A DNA stretch of 64,000 nt. Origin: Diphasiastrum complanatum. Lineage: Eukaryota; Streptophyta; Lycopodiopsida; Lycopodiales; Lycopodiaceae. Below are positions 13,545 through 55,599 of the stretch, one piece after another. The stretch spans positions 18,515,226 to 18,579,225 of the forward strand of contig CM055105.1 in assembly GCA_029204225.1 (NCBI GenBank), written 5' to 3'. The notes below the pieces were generated by a model. That model was not told the DNA's origin and ran no database searches. It saw only the letters and a list, made by a program, of their open reading frames with translations. Position 1 is the stretch's first letter; each line of letters begins with the position of its first letter. Position numbers and translations under genes: made by a program.

Positions 13545-15330
13545 TACATCATTGCAATTATCTCAATCAAAAGGATTTCAAGCCTTTGACTTGAAGATAC
13601 AAATCTTTGCATTACTCCTAGCCAAAACTTGAACCTTGTTTTGATAAATTCCAACATAGCACTCAATACATATTATTCTTGCTATGTTTCACAGATTCTT
13701 ACTTTTTTGACACTTGGTTTGAATCTTTCATAGAGTTTTTAAGTCTTCAATCTGACACCCAACTGTAATGAGATCTATTGACTTGAATATAGGACTATCC
13801 ATGCTCAGCACATCTAAATCTACAAGAAAATTAAGCATTTTTTTAGCATATCTAGCACACTGATGTTGACATTATATACCCCCTGAATGTCAGCGTGACC
13901 ACCTCAGGCTTTATATAGATAGTTATATTTTTTTCTGATTGTTAACTTTCAACAAGCATTGTATACACATTCCTTCAAGGTCGAGGAAATGAATTTAAGC
14001 ATACTCATCATGGATGGCAAAGCCCTCCTCCAAAAGATATCCGCTTGAATGTGTGATCTTCAAAGTCTTCTTCCTAGTGTCCAAGAAGAATCTCCCAGAA
14101 GCCAATGATCAGTCAATGGCAAGAGTAAAATCAAGTCTCTTGTGGAAAACAATAGAAATAATAGTGTGAGGGTTCTTGAATCTGATATGGGACACATATA
14201 ATACTTATGTGCCACAGTGTGAACTATAGCCACTTCAACTTACAAATATCATAATGAAGGTGTGATAGGGCTACTTAAGAACACAACAACAGAGAATTAT
14301 GCATAAATGATATAATAAAATAGGAAATTGTCAAACATTACCAATGTCCAATTACGCTCACAAGAACAAAAAATGATCTACCTTACAAGCTTTCCCACAA
14401 AAAGGCACTGCCTCAGAGCTCTCCCTCAAAGAAGCTCAAAATCTCACTAATTATCAACTATCCAATGAGGACACAGAACGGTATCTATTATCTCAGACTC
14501 AGATTTGAGTAGGGTGCACACCTTCAGTGCTTCTTCCGGGAAGCTCCCCTTGGCCCACTTATGATTCATCTGATTACGGAGTTGAATCATAATAAATGAA
14601 GCCTCAAGTAGTACAAAGTACATCACTATAAACTGGTTATATGTTTGTCACTTTCCCCTGCTGAGAACTTGCCTTCAGTGAAAGTAAAACTCCAAAAACA
14701 CCAAAAGAAGAAGCCCAATATTATCATCCAACCTAGAGTCCACATCTTTCTATGCATTCTCAAAGACATGACGTCCATCTTCTCCATGGTCTGTTCTTGT
14801 ATCGACTAGCTCCTATTGGTGTCTGCTGGAAAAGGGTGAACTGTTATTTGAATTATCTATCAAAGAATTCCTTTTCTCTGAAATTTTTACAAAAGAATAT
14901 GAAGTAACTAAGGGTTATTCTACAGAGTTTTCCGGCCATACAAGAATATAAAGGAAATCATGATTGGATAGCACCAAAACTGCACCACAGAAAATGATAC
15001 ATTGGAAGTATTGGCACTCAAATGTTGGAAGTTTTGGATGGCCAAAATGCTTTCATAACTTTCTAATATAAGAATGCATTTTAGATGCGAAAAATAGTCC
15101 TCTTTTTTGGCAACATTCCTGTCAATTGACAGGATTTGACTGGTTTGCTTCATTTCTCAGATATATTTGAGCACATGAGAATAAGGACACTATAGTATTA
15201 ATCTTGAGTACAGCATTCAAACATACAAAGTACCTTTCAATGTACTTCAGCAAAAGTATGGACATAGTTTCATGCATATCATTCGGAATCCTAGATCGGG
15301 CCTATGTGCGATATGTGCTGTACCCACGAA

Positions 15331-46202
<30,872 letters not shown>

Positions 46203-46800
46203 CTGTAAACATCATGGTGTTAAGCATAAAAAACATTGAAACTGGCCAAGTCAGAAGAGCGATTTTCAAAGCAAAATAAATCATGAAATACAAACACTAG
46301 GAGATGCAATATGAAACATTTCATGAAAGAAAATAGCAGAGCAGACAAATAGTTCAAATTTCAGTAACCGAAACTGCCATTTTAGGCTTGCACGTGAGCA
46401 GCCACCAGTTCAAGTATTTCTCTTTCAGAGAATCGCAGCATAATGCAGATATCTCCACCAGGCATTAGGACTAGCAATGTCAACGTCAACCACCACGTTC
46501 CTAAGCTCCAAGAGCCTCGAGGAATATGCATATACCACGCAGAGGTATTACAAAATGGTGCTCACGCGACTCAGGTGACTATACCTTCCAAGCAAGATTT
46601 AAAAACTGAATCCATTAAGAAATCAGAGCTTAGGCTAGTATAGGTGATTGCATACTAAAATCAAGAATTAGATCAGAATTGTTACCCGTACGCAGCCCAA
46701 CCAATTCACATGATCATGGAATGTCCTCCTGTCAGGTGATCCAAATGGATTTGCACCATCAACAGTTTGAAGGGCGAACAATCCTTCCCAGCAGATTTCT
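46203..46800. other. No upstream NADS exon found
   Basis: The exon expected before 46202 (ending in the GTEN-S segment of the family) was searched for on the minus strand and not seen. The border between NADS intron and the leader of Gypsy L is not resolved here. Confidence 0.5.
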
Positions 46801-47609
46801 AGAAACATCAAAAAAACCATCAAAAAACACCAAAAAATTACCAAAACCCTAAAAATATAGAAAAAGAACCTTCGCCCGATTCACTGTGCATAGGTGTGAT
46901 TCAGATCTATTTACTGCCAGGTCGGCGAAGAATAATATCAGAAATAGAAGGTTTTCTCAGAGGATCAGTTGTCATATTGTCATATTTTTACCAAAAAAGT
47001 CTCTTTTTTGCAAAAATACCAGTATTACTCTTGATTCTTCGCCAGAACCTTCGCCAAGATTTCAGAACATTCTATTTATAGTAAAATACTATTTTTGAGT
47101 TCGGCGAACATTCTTCTTATCCAGATCTTAGAAAATCTTGATTTTACCCTTGCCAAACTACATAAACCTTGTTTTTGTGTGCCAGAAACCTTCGCCGGGT
47201 TTACCCTAGCTTTATCTGTGTCAGATTTTGAATCTGAGAGTTTAGCGAAGGTTATTTCTATAGAAATTGTCAGAAAGGCCTGATCAGAGAGTTTTTTTTT
47301 CAAAATAGCACTGCTGAACCTTCGCCGAGCCAATCTTCGCCTAGGAAACCTTCGCCAGTTCTATTTTTAGGTTCTGATTTTCCAGATCAAGTCTCTGTCA
47401 AAATTTGGGTCAAATCTGATACAGTCTAATTTGGATTCTGAGAAATTTTTCATTTTTGAGAAGCATCAATTGATTGAATTTCGAAATCTTTTCCACGATA
47501 TAGAAATCTGATTCTTGCTAAGTGGAATAGATCTAGCAGATCTGATATGAGATAGTCTTGATTGAAAATCTAGACCAATCTCATTGTCTGCTTGATTTAA
47601 TCTGTAAAG
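46800..47609 (+). mobile_element. Untranslated leader (or LTR plus leader) of Gypsy L
   Basis: AT-rich sequence directly before the gag ATG at 47610. ACCTTCGCC or its inverse GGCGAAGGT occurs at about ten places between 46868 and 47360. A primer site and LTR edges could not be identified, and the partner LTR is outside the window. Confidence 0.45.
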
Positions 47610-47930
47610 ATGGCTGCCCCTGGAGGTGCTCCTGGAGGTGCTCCTCAGGAAGTCAATCCAATCATTGTTAGAAGAGCACCCCGTTTGGATCTACCCAAAT
47701 ACAATGGATTAACAGATCCAGTTAGATTTCTTCAGATCTATGCTGAATCTTGTGAAGTCTATGGCGAAATTTTCCCTCAAGATAAACTTAAGCTTTTTAC
47801 TATGGCCTTAACAGGCGCAGCACAAGATTGGTACTATAATCAAGATGAAATTGAGCGTACTGATTGGGAGATTGTTAAACGAGCCCTTATCACACGGTTC
47901 AAACCTCGGAAGTTTATGGAAGACCCTTTC
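47610..47930 (+). pseudogene. Gypsy L gag, N-terminal part
   Basis: The frame begins MAAPGGAPGGAPQEVNPIIV and continues into a retrotransposon gag fold: RLDLPKYNGLTDPVRFLQ, FTMALTGAAQDWYY, ALITRFKPRKFMEDPF. It is cut at 47930 by the LTR of Gypsy K. The gag resumes on the other side at about 53660 as KAVREMVRDYIERVRCLRSE, which is the expected next segment. Confidence 0.85.
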
Positions 47931-48288
47931 TGTAATAGATCCTAACACCACAGTAGGGCAAACACTAACTGATCCACCCAACCTTGCCTACTCCCTGATA
48001 TAGAGTAAGCCCCTCCTAGCCCAGTGTGAGGACTGGTAGCATGCTACTGCCAAGTGTCGGCCACGTGGCACTGACGTGGCCGACTGCACGTCGGGACCCA
48101 ACTGGGGGCCCTATCCTGCTGACAGGGTCCCTAGGCTGTGTTAGGCCCGCCATGGCTATGGACCGTGCTGGGGCACACTACTCACACTATCTTGCCCTGT
48201 TGGTCATGTACGCTGGACACGACCCTGACTGTGGTATCTGACCTATCTGTGTTCTCTAGGGTTCGGCACTGGTTACGAGCTCGTAACA
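47931..48288 (-). repeat. 3' LTR of Gypsy K
   Basis: Plus-strand ends are TGTAATAGATCC and GCTCGTAACA. It shares blocks with the LTR of Gypsy D (CCCCTCCTAGCCCAGTGTGA). A purine tract (AAGGGGGAGGGAG, minus strand) lies beside its inner edge at 48289-48301, as expected for a polypurine tract. Confidence 0.8.
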
Positions 48289-48299
48289 CTCCCTCCCCC

Positions 48300-51200
48300 T
48301 TAAGAACCGTCTTGGTCCTCTAAGACAAAGTCTGGAAAAATCTTGCGAAGGACGCTGCCTCTTTCCCAAGTGGCATTCTCAACAGGCTGATCATTCCACT
48401 TAACCAGATATTCTCGGTATAGAGTATGACGAGTCTGCGTCTCTCTACTATCAAGAATTTCCTCTGGTTCATGTGGAGGTTGTTGAGGATCCAATGGGAG
48501 AACTAGAACACTGTCCCCTACCAGATTATCTGATCTGGTTAAGGCTTTTCGTAACTGACTTACATGAAAAACTGGAAAAACCTTACTGCTGTGTGGGAGT
48601 TCTAGTTCATAGGTGACCTCGCCTAGTCTCCTACTGATGGTAAAGGGACCACAATACCTTGGAGACAACTTAGCACACACTCCTGATTTGAGGGTTTTAG
48701 AGTCAACTGGGACTCTCAAGTAGACTCTCTCACCAGTGGAGAACTGCACATCCCGTCTGTGTGGATCTGCATAATGCCTGGCTCGATCCTGGGATTGTCT
48801 AATGCTACGCTTAGCATGTTCTATCATCTGGTTTAGGTCTTCTAAAAAGTTTCTGGCTGCTTCAACTTTTTCTTGTTTAAACCCTACAGCTGTGGGTGAG
48901 CGTGGCTGAAAACCGTACATCAGCATAAATGGGCTGTATCCCGTAGCTGAATGTTTGGTACTGTTGTAAGCAAACTCTAATATCGAGAGATACTCCTCCC
49001 AATTAGTCTGCCTCTTGCTGACGTATGCACGAAGCATATCCTCCAGCACTTGATTTACCCTTTCTGTTTGACCGTCCGTCTGTGGATGGTCGGTGGTACT
49101 TATATTAAGTTTAGTATGGAGATGATGGAATACTGCCTTCCAAAAATTTCCAGTAAACTTACTGTCCCGGTCGCTGACTATGCCGGAAGGTAGACCGTAC
49201 AATTTAAATAGCCCGTCTACAAACAACCTCGCTAACTCTGGAGCTCTAACGGTTGTTTTGGTCGGAATAAAATGAGCCATTTTGGTCAGACGGTCAACTG
49301 TGACCCATATAGCGTCATTACCCTTTTGGGTTTTAGGCAGGCCTACTATAAAATCCATGGAGATACTCTCCCATTTACCAGCTGGTATTTCTAAGGGATG
49401 CAACAACCCTCCTGCCTTTAAACGCTCTGCTTTATTTACTTGACATTTCTGGCAACTGGTTACATACTGGTGGACGTCCCTTTTCATACTGGGCCAGAAA
49501 AATTGCCTACGAAGAAGCTCATAGGTCTTCTGTATGCCTGGGTGTCCCGCGCTAGGATTGTCATGACAGTCATATAGGACCTGCTGCCTATAATCCTCTG
49601 AATTGGGGACACATACTCTATCTCTATAGAGCAAGTACTCATCCTGAATGGAATACTGTTTCCATTTGAATCCTTGAGTCAACTGACCCTCAACCACTGG
49701 GGTTTGCTTGGGTAATACAGGCTCAGAATCCTCAACGTCATCTGATGACGTATACTCGGACTCATCATCATCCTCAACGGAAGCTGCCGTATTCTTGGAT
49801 GAACTGGCACCAGCCCCGGGAACTGGTTCTGGAGTCTGTAACTGTCTGTTCTGGACTGAGTTCCAGATAATAGAGAAGAATGCATCATGCTGGCATTTCC
49901 CTCTCAAGGACTCGAGTAACTCATTACGAATCTGAGTAAAACTCAGCTCGTTTATCATAGGCATTCTGCTAAGGGCATCTGCTACTGTATTGAATTTTCC
50001 ACGCCTATATCTGATAGACATGTCAAACTCTTGCATCAACTCTGCCCAACGAGCTTTCCGACCTCTAAGCTCAGGTTGATTGCAAAGGTATCTGAGACTC
50101 TCATGGTCTGTCAGGACCTCAAAGTTGGCACCATACAAATAATGCCTCCAAGTCTTAAGGGCATGGACTATAGAAAAGAGTTCCTTTTCATAGGCACTAT
50201 ACCTAGTCTGTGCTGGCTCGAGTTTTTTACTCTCGAACGCAACTGGTCGTCCACCCTGAGTTAGCACAGCACCTACTGCAAAGTCGCTAGCATCTGTTTC
50301 GACCACAAATGGCTGATTGGGGTCGACGACCTTTAAAACTGGTGCTGTAGCTAAGGCTGTTTTGAGAGCATCAAAGCTCTCCTGTTGTGCGGACTCCCAA
50401 ATGAACTCCTTTCCCTTCCCCTTAAGGAGATTTGTCATAGGGACTGCTATCTGAGCATATTCCTTGACAAATCGTCTGTAATATCCCGCCAGACCAAGAA
50501 AGATTTGAAGTTCCAAAATATTCTGAGGTCTCAGCCAACTGAGTATGGCTTTAACCTTATTTGGGTCCATCTTAATCCCATCTGAAGAGATAATGTGACC
50601 CAAATATGCTACTTCTTCAACGAAGAATTCACACTTGGATTGTTTAGCATAAAGCTTATGCTTTCTGAGCAGTCGAAACACCTTTCTGAGGTGTTTTAGA
50701 TGCTCCTTCCTCGTTTTGCTGTAGACGAGGATGTCATCTAAAAATACGACTACAAACTTACCCAAGTATGGTCTGAGGACACTGTTCATCAAGGTCATAA
50801 AGGTAGCTGGAGCATTTGTGAGCCCAAATGGCATCACCTTAAACTCATAATGACCGTGACGAGTCCTAAAAGCTGTTTTCGAGACATCTTCCGATTTTAT
50901 ACGGACTTGATGATATCCCGTTCTGAGGTCTATTTTGCTGAAAAACTTAGCCCCGTCGAGTTGATCAAACAACTCGTCTGCCCGAGGCATAGGGTATTTA
51001 TTCTTAATTGTGACTTTATTGAGGGCTCTGTAATCTACGCAAAGATGCATAGACCCCTCCTTCTTTTTCACCAATAGGACTGGTGAGGCCCATGGTGAAC
51101 TACTGGTCTGAATTTGGCCTTTCCCAAGATAGTCTGTTAACTGCCTAGTTATTTCTTCATCCTCTGTTCGGCTGACCCGATACGGAGGTTTAGAAACAGG

Positions 51201-52760
51201 TGCTGTACCTGGTACTAGGTTTATTACATGATCTACCTCTCTGCTAGGTGGTAAACCATGTGGCAAATCTTCAGGAAAAACATCTTTAAATTTAGACAAT
51301 AAAGTTTCTAATTTACTGATTTTCTGCTGAATAGAACTGGAAATAGAAACTTCAGGAATAAACTGAAAGTCACATAAGAATACCTGATGGTCTTCGTCTC
51401 CGATTAGCTGACAGAGCTCTGAACTGCAGACCATAGGGCTGTTGGGAACATCATGCTCCCCATGCAACTGGATCTCTCGGCCTTTATACTGAAAGCTGAG
51501 GGTGTTCTCCTGATAGTTTCTGTGGAGGGAAGGTCCTAAACTGTAGAGCCAATCTCTCCCGAGAACAATGTCTGTTCGATCCAGGTGCATTATCTGAAAG
51601 TTTATTTGATCTTGGTACCCCTGAATACCAAGATTTAACTTACTTACCATAGTTTCCCATATTTTTTTATCTTCACCCTTAGCTAATGAAACTATGTACC
51701 TATGCTGACTAGGTACTTCTGGTAGTTTAAGCTTTTTAACTAGGGTGTGGTTGATGAAATTATGGGTTGCCCCATCATCAACCATGACTCTTACTGACTG
51801 GTTACCAACTTTCCCATGCATACGTACTAGGTCATGTGGCCCAAAGCTGAAGGGTCTCGCTAGCATTGCAGAGGTCAGCTGGCAACAGTGTTCATGATCT
51901 TCATGATACACTTTGATCTCGGAAGCTGCCGAGTCACTGGGGAAACATACAGTCTGAACAAGATGAACTTGTTTTTTATCTTTTTTAGTGAAAGGCCCCT
52001 TGGGACACTGTCTGACTGTGTGTCCCTTGCCCATACACACAAAGCACAAACGTTCTTGTTTGGCTTTCTCAAAATCATCTGGTTTTAAGGGCTGTATGAG
52101 TGAAGGGCGTTTCTGAGGAGCTTCACCTTTAAATTTATCTTCTTTCTTTCTTTTTAAAAATTTCTTTTTAAATTGAAAGTCTTTCTGAGGAAGCTGCTCA
52201 GAAAGTGGTTGCTGTCTCGCTCTCTTCCTACCCACTGAATCATCATAGATTTGAGCATATCTGAGAGCTTGCTCAAGGGTAGTAGGCGAGTTTCTCTGGA
52301 CCTCTACTTTATATTCATCTTTGAGGCCACGGACAAATCCCCTGATTTTTTGATAGTCATCCATATTTTTAATCTTTAAAATTGCTTCTCGATACTGCGA
52401 GATATATTGGATGAGGGACTTGTCCATTACTGTTCTTTCCCAGGCTTCCCAGGCTCTATCAAGTTCATTCTCTGGTAGAAATTCTCTTAGGAAAGCTTCT
52501 TCAAAAGCTTTCCATGACCGGGGAGTCTGCCCAGTCTCCTGGAGATTTAACCACCACTTATAGGCCATAGGCCCTAAAGAAAGACTGGCCTCAATTGCTT
52601 GCAAATGGTCAGGGGTCTGTTTAAGAGCATGAATGTTCTTCCATTTGCTGAGGAAGGTTTGTAGAATATCTGCATTTCTATCCTTCTCTTCCCCATTAAA
52701 AGTAGGAGGCTTTAAATCTTTAAAAACACTGGGGTGAGACCGTAAAGTCTCACCCGAAAC
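48300..52760 (-). CDS. Gypsy K gag-pol polyprotein with chromodomain
   Basis: The frame is open from 52760 to the stop at 48300 (about 1486 codons; numbering below starts at Leu52604). It encodes the machinery of a Ty3/Gypsy chromovirus. Gag (to about 125) is followed by a CX2CX4HX4C knuckle (Cys187, Cys190, His195, Cys200). The protease has VDDGATHNF at 275-283, where the usual DSG is DDG. RT covers about 455-640 with FLDD at 621-624. RNase H has [14 protein letters not shown] and ADALSR. The integrase has an HHCC zinc site, then [17 protein letters not shown] and DGQTERVNQ giving D, D and E. A GPY/F-like module is followed by a C-terminal chromodomain ([16 protein letters not shown]), which targets insertion through chromatin. 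No stop or frameshift was seen in this part. Confidence 0.93.
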   Translation of the reverse strand, partial: VSGETLRSHPSVFKDLKPPTFNGEEKDRNADILQTFLSKWKNIHALKQTPDHLQAIEASLSLGPMAYKWWLNLQETGQTPRSWKAFEEAFLREFLPENELDRAWEAWERTVMDKSLIQYISQYREAILKIKNMDDYQKIRGFVRGLKDEYKVEVQRNSPTTLEQALRYAQIYDDSVGRKRARQQPLSEQLPQKDFQFKKKFLKRKKEDKFKGEAPQKRPSLIQPLKPDDFEKAKQERLCFVCMGKGHTVRQCPKGPFTKKDKKQVHLVQTVCFPSDSAASEIKVYHEDHEHCCQLTSAMLARPFSFGPHDLVRMHGKVGNQSVRVMVDDGATHNFINHTLVKKLKLPEVPSQHRYIVSLAKGEDKKIWETMVSKLNLGIQGYQDQINFQIMHLDRTDIVLGRDWLYSLGPSLHRNYQENTLSFQYKGREIQLHGEHDVPNSPMVCSSELCQLIGDEDHQVFLCDFQFIPEVSISSSIQQKISKLETLLSKFKDVFPEDLPHGLPPSREVDHVINLVPGTAPVSKPPYRVSRTEDEEITRQLTDYLGKGQIQTSSSPWASPVLLVKKKEGSMHLCVDYRALNKVTIKNKYPMPRADELFDQLDGAKFFSKIDLRTGYHQVRIKSEDVSKTAFRTRHGHYEFKVMPFGLTNAPATFMTLMNSVLRPYLGKFVVVFLDDILVYSKTRKEHLKHLRKVFRLLRKHKLYAKQSKCEFFVEEVAYLGHIISSDGIKMDPNKVKAILSWLRPQNILELQIFLGLAGYYRRFVKEYAQIAVPMTNLLKGKGKEFIWESAQQESFDALKTALATAPVLKVVDPNQPFVVETDASDFAVGAVLTQGGRPVAFESKKLEPAQTRYSAYEKELFSIVHALKTWRHYLYGANFEVLTDHESLRYLCNQPELRGRKARWAELMQEFDMSIRYRRGKFNTVADALSRMPMINELSFTQIRNELLESLRGKCQHDAFFSIIWNSVQNRQLQTPEPVPGAGASSSKNTAASVEDDDESEYTSSDDVEDSEPVLPKQTPVVEGQLTQGFKWKQYSIQDEYLLYRDRVCVPNSEDYRQQVLYDCHDNPSAGHPGIQKTYELLRRQFFWPSMKRDVHQYVTSCQKCQVNKAERLKAGGLLHPLEIPAGKWESISMDFIVGLPKTQKGNDAIWVTVDRLTKMAHFIPTKTTVRAPELARLFVDGLFKLYGLPSGIVSDRDSKFTGNFWKAVFHHLHTKLNISTTDHPQTDGQTERVNQVLEDMLRAYVSKRQTNWEEYLSILEFAYNSTKHSATGYSPFMLMYGFQPRSPTAVGFKQEKVEAARNFLEDLNQMIEHAKRSIRQSQDRARHYADPHRRDVQFSTGERVYLRVPVDSKTLKSGVCAKLSPRYCGPFTISRRLGEVTYELELPHSSKVFPVFHVSQLRKALTRSDNLVGDSVLVLPLDPQQPPHEPEEILDSRETQTRHTLYREYLVKWNDQPVENATWERGSVLRKIFPDFVLEDQDGS

Positions 52761-53077
52761 TATGGAAGTGGAGAAGGGGATAACTGAGAAGTAGAGGGAA
52801 GGCTTCCTTTCGCGGAACTCAAAAACAAGTTTTTGAGTTCAGCGAACGAGTCGTCCACACTGGACTTGAAATTGGCTAATGCCAACTTCAGTTCATCCAC
52901 TTCTGTTACCAATTGGAGGAACTGCTCCTTGGTAACCAGTTCGTCGAGTTCTTCGGCGAACTGTTCCTGTTCTTCCACTTCCATGGGTTCCTTCCCTTTT
53001 TTGTAAGCCAAGGCTTCTGTTTCAAGTTCGTCGAAGCCTCTCTCCGGGGGTTGATCAGGTCCCTGAGGAGTGGTCAT
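52760..53077 (-). CDS. Gypsy K gag N-terminal frame, out of phase with gag-pol
   Basis: A 105-codon frame starting [14 protein letters not shown], acidic and helical ([20 protein letters not shown]), likely coiled coil. It stops at 52760, one frame away from the gag-pol frame that continues [21 protein letters not shown] single-base indel near 52780, or a programmed shift, would be needed to join them. I think an indel is more likely. Confidence 0.6.
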   Translation of the reverse strand: MTTPQGPDQPPERGFDELETEALAYKKGKEPMEVEEQEQFAEELDELVTKEQFLQLVTEVDELKLALANFKSSVDDSFAELKNLFLSSAKGSLPSTSQLSPSPLP

Positions 53078-53654
53078 CTTCGGAACTGAAAGAGAGCTAC
53101 CTTAACTTCTGAAGGAAAAAAAGTCTAAAAGACTAATTTACAACTGTACAAGGAGGGAAAGAAAACTTAGCTCTTTCTGAGAACTGTACTTCCACAGAGA
53201 GAATCAAGAAAAGCCCTTTCAGCTCTTCCTCCACTGCTTTCAGATCTGCTGTCCGGAAAAATCAGAGATCAAGGTACCAAGAAAAAGAAACAAACTTCTG
53301 ATCGTCTTGGCCCCTTCCCTCGCTGTCTGAGGTGTATACTTTTTGCTCCAAAATTCCCGTTTTAGGACCCAAAACAGTTGCAAACTTGTGGTTCCTGCCA
53401 AAGACCTTCAGCGCTGGACCTGCACCCACAATTCTGTCTCAGATCCGCTCCAAATTCCAGAAAATTTCACTCCAAATTCGAAGTTTCCACCCAATTTGGC
53501 AGCGCTGGACCTGCTCCACGTTTTCTATTTAAAATGTGCTCAAAAATCCACAACTGATACATAAAAATCAAGGGTAAATCCCTGATTTTTCAGCGCTGAG
53601 CTTCTACAAGGGATTGTGCCTCAAACAACTGTAAATTCCCAGCAAATTTCAAGG
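53078..53654 (-). other. Leader of Gypsy K
   Basis: Untranslated sequence upstream of the gag start. CAGCGCTGGACCTGC occurs twice (about 53409 and 53501), with a third partial copy CAGCGCTGAGC at 53591. No primer site and no LTR matching 47931-48288 were found. Confidence 0.5.
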
Positions 53655-54620
53655 ATTTGAAAGCTGTTCGGGAAATGGTTCGAGATTACATTGAACGGGT
53701 GAGATGCCTCAGATCTGAGTGCGAACCTGAGCTGATTAACAAAAATGCCATGATTATGTGGTTTTTGTCAGGTTTACCTAAAAGGATCAGACGTGAGCTG
53801 AAACGCCATAATGAGTATGCAATGTTGTAGAATGCTATGGATGATGCAATTCGGGAGGAGGATGAAGATTCAGACGATGAGCCGAATATCGGTATGTTGC
53901 CTTATTCAGCAGGGCAGACCACTACGACATCTAGCACTATTGCATCAACAAATGTCAACGCTACTGCAGAAATGATGCTCAATGAGTTCGAGAAACTCGG
54001 GAAGAACCAGCAGAAACAGATGGAAAAGTTGTAGTCGCAATTTGATGAGAAGATCAAAGCATTGGAAGATTTCCATGGACAAGCGAGAACAAGGAACCTG
54101 AGAAGTCTGCAAAGACTTTTCCTACTAGGGAAAATGTCTGGTGTTCTATTTGTACAGGAAATCACACAGTGAATGAGTGTCCTCAATTGAAAAAACGAAT
54201 GGAAATCAGTGTATGCCATTTGTGTAATTCGCCTGATCATGAGACTAATTTTGGCAACTTCAATCCTCGAATAATTCAACAACAAAAAAGCCCAAATGGG
54301 ATATCGAGAACCACAGTATGGAGGAAATCTAGCAGCTAGACCTCGACAATCTGCTCTTGGATACCCAGAACGTTTAGCCTTACCTGCCCCACCAAAGCAA
54401 CCAGCTCCTCCTGCCAATTTGATGGAACCAGAACCGTACAGAAGTACTGAGCAATGGAACTATGGTAATGATCAGGAAGGTGGATCTTCAGAACAGTATG
54501 CTATTTATGTTGCTGCGCAACAACAAGCATCTAGAAACTGGACCAGAGCACCACTTGGATGCTTTGCATGTGGAGAAAATCACAGAGTTGCAGAATGTCC
54601 AAATAAAGGGAAACTTGTAC
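53655..54620 (+). pseudogene. Gypsy L gag, C-terminal part with zinc knuckles
   Basis: It resumes the frame left at 47930: KAVREMVRDYIERV, WFLSGLPKRIRRELKRH. Stops follow at 53828 and 54032, then further frameshifted text. Knuckles seen are CSICTGNHTVNEC (about 54155) and CFACGENHRVAEC (54560), both CX2CX3HX4C, plus a damaged CHLCNSPDHETNF. The frame reaches PNKGKLVP and is broken by hAT B at 54621. It continues after 59809 as VPFCRDCGYGHCYKDC. Confidence 0.85.
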
Positions 54621-54725
54621 CATAGTTGCAGCGAATCGCGATTCGCCAGCTTCGCGATTCGGGAATCGCGATTCTGCGAATCGCGATTCGCTGCAGCGAA
54701 TCGAGGACAGAATCGCAAAAAAAAA
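54621..54725 (+). repeat. hAT B left terminal and subterminal repeats
   Basis: The 13-bp terminal repeat is followed by at least five copies of the half-site GCGATTCG or CGAATCGC within 90 bases. The palindrome GAATCGCGATTC occurs three times. Such arrays are typical transposase binding sites in hAT elements; the binding is inferred. Confidence 0.8.
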
Positions 54726-55599
54726 AAAAAAACAAAAACCCAATTTTCGGCCTCCTCCTCGCGCACAGAACCGCGCCAGCAGTGGAGGAGGCAAATTTCT
54801 TTTCTGAGAGCCGTGGGCGTCCAATCTTCGCAAGTGAATACTTGGCAGGCATCTACTCGACGATACGGAGTTGGTGTGCACGGTGCCGGGTGGGTCTGAG
54901 CTTCGTGGAGAGCGAAACGACCAAATTTCGATATTTGGTAAGTGTAGGCTTGATTTTTTGCAACTGTTGACATTGAGCTGTAGGCAACCAAATCGAGCGT
55001 AGTTTGGCTCTAGACCACCTTTCTTCACGCCCACAGTGATTTTTACAGCATCAGTTTCAGCCGTCACGACACGCCTAGCGAGATTTGAACACCACATTCC
55101 AAATGCTTGTGTATTTTGGCCATTTCCACAGAATGGCTTGTTGGAAACCGAGTGAGGTGATGTCTGAGCCTAGAATGCATTTCCACATGCTTGCACAGAC
55201 TCCTATGACCTCCGTTCCGCCCGTCTACATCCGTATCACAAATTTCAATTTTCATGCCCTGATTCCATACTTTTTAGGGTTTAGGCGTGGACCATCGTGC
55301 AAACATCTGCTAGGGGCACGGTTTAGGCCCACACTGCACTCCTTTATGCCTGCACGGACTCCGACGCTTACGTCAGTCGCCTGTTATCCCTCATACAGAA
55401 ATTATTCTATCCCACGCCCTAATCTCATGTTCTTCTTTGGCACTTGATATAATGTGTGAACTGGAATCGTTCTGATGTATGTTCTGGTATTTTGAGCTCT
55501 ATTTGAGCTCGGTAATGTTGTTCAATGCAATGTATTTTTTTTCTACTGAACGTTTGCCTGATTATTTGTTGTTTGCAGGTTTAGGGTCGTGTTGATACA

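Larger units (their letters stand above)
12525..14718. repeat. 2.2-kb tandem duplication, copy 1 (distal terminal exon)
   Basis: Copy 1 starts at TATTATCATCCAACC and runs to AGAAGCCCAA; the same order begins again at 14719. Identity is about 98 percent by eye. It carries one NADS terminal exon (13138-13389) with its flanking intron and downstream sequence. The repeat is head to tail with no spacer. Confidence 0.95.
47931..53654 (-). mobile_element. Gypsy element K (chromovirus), inserted in gag of Gypsy L; 5' LTR not found
   Basis: In minus-strand order this comprises a leader (53654-53078), a gag N-terminal frame (53077-52760), a long gag-pol frame (to 48300) and the 3' LTR (48288-47931). 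The host gag is interrupted exactly here. Host CTTTC at 47926-47930 and ATTTG at 53655-53659 are at most a poor 3/5 target duplication. No sequence like the 3' LTR occurs at the right side, so the 5' LTR was lost or replaced. Confidence 0.85.

Noticed and set aside
54580-54991. Overlapping frames across the hAT B left end
   Set aside because: They read the subterminal GAATCGCGATTC repeats and differ by frame; no domain.
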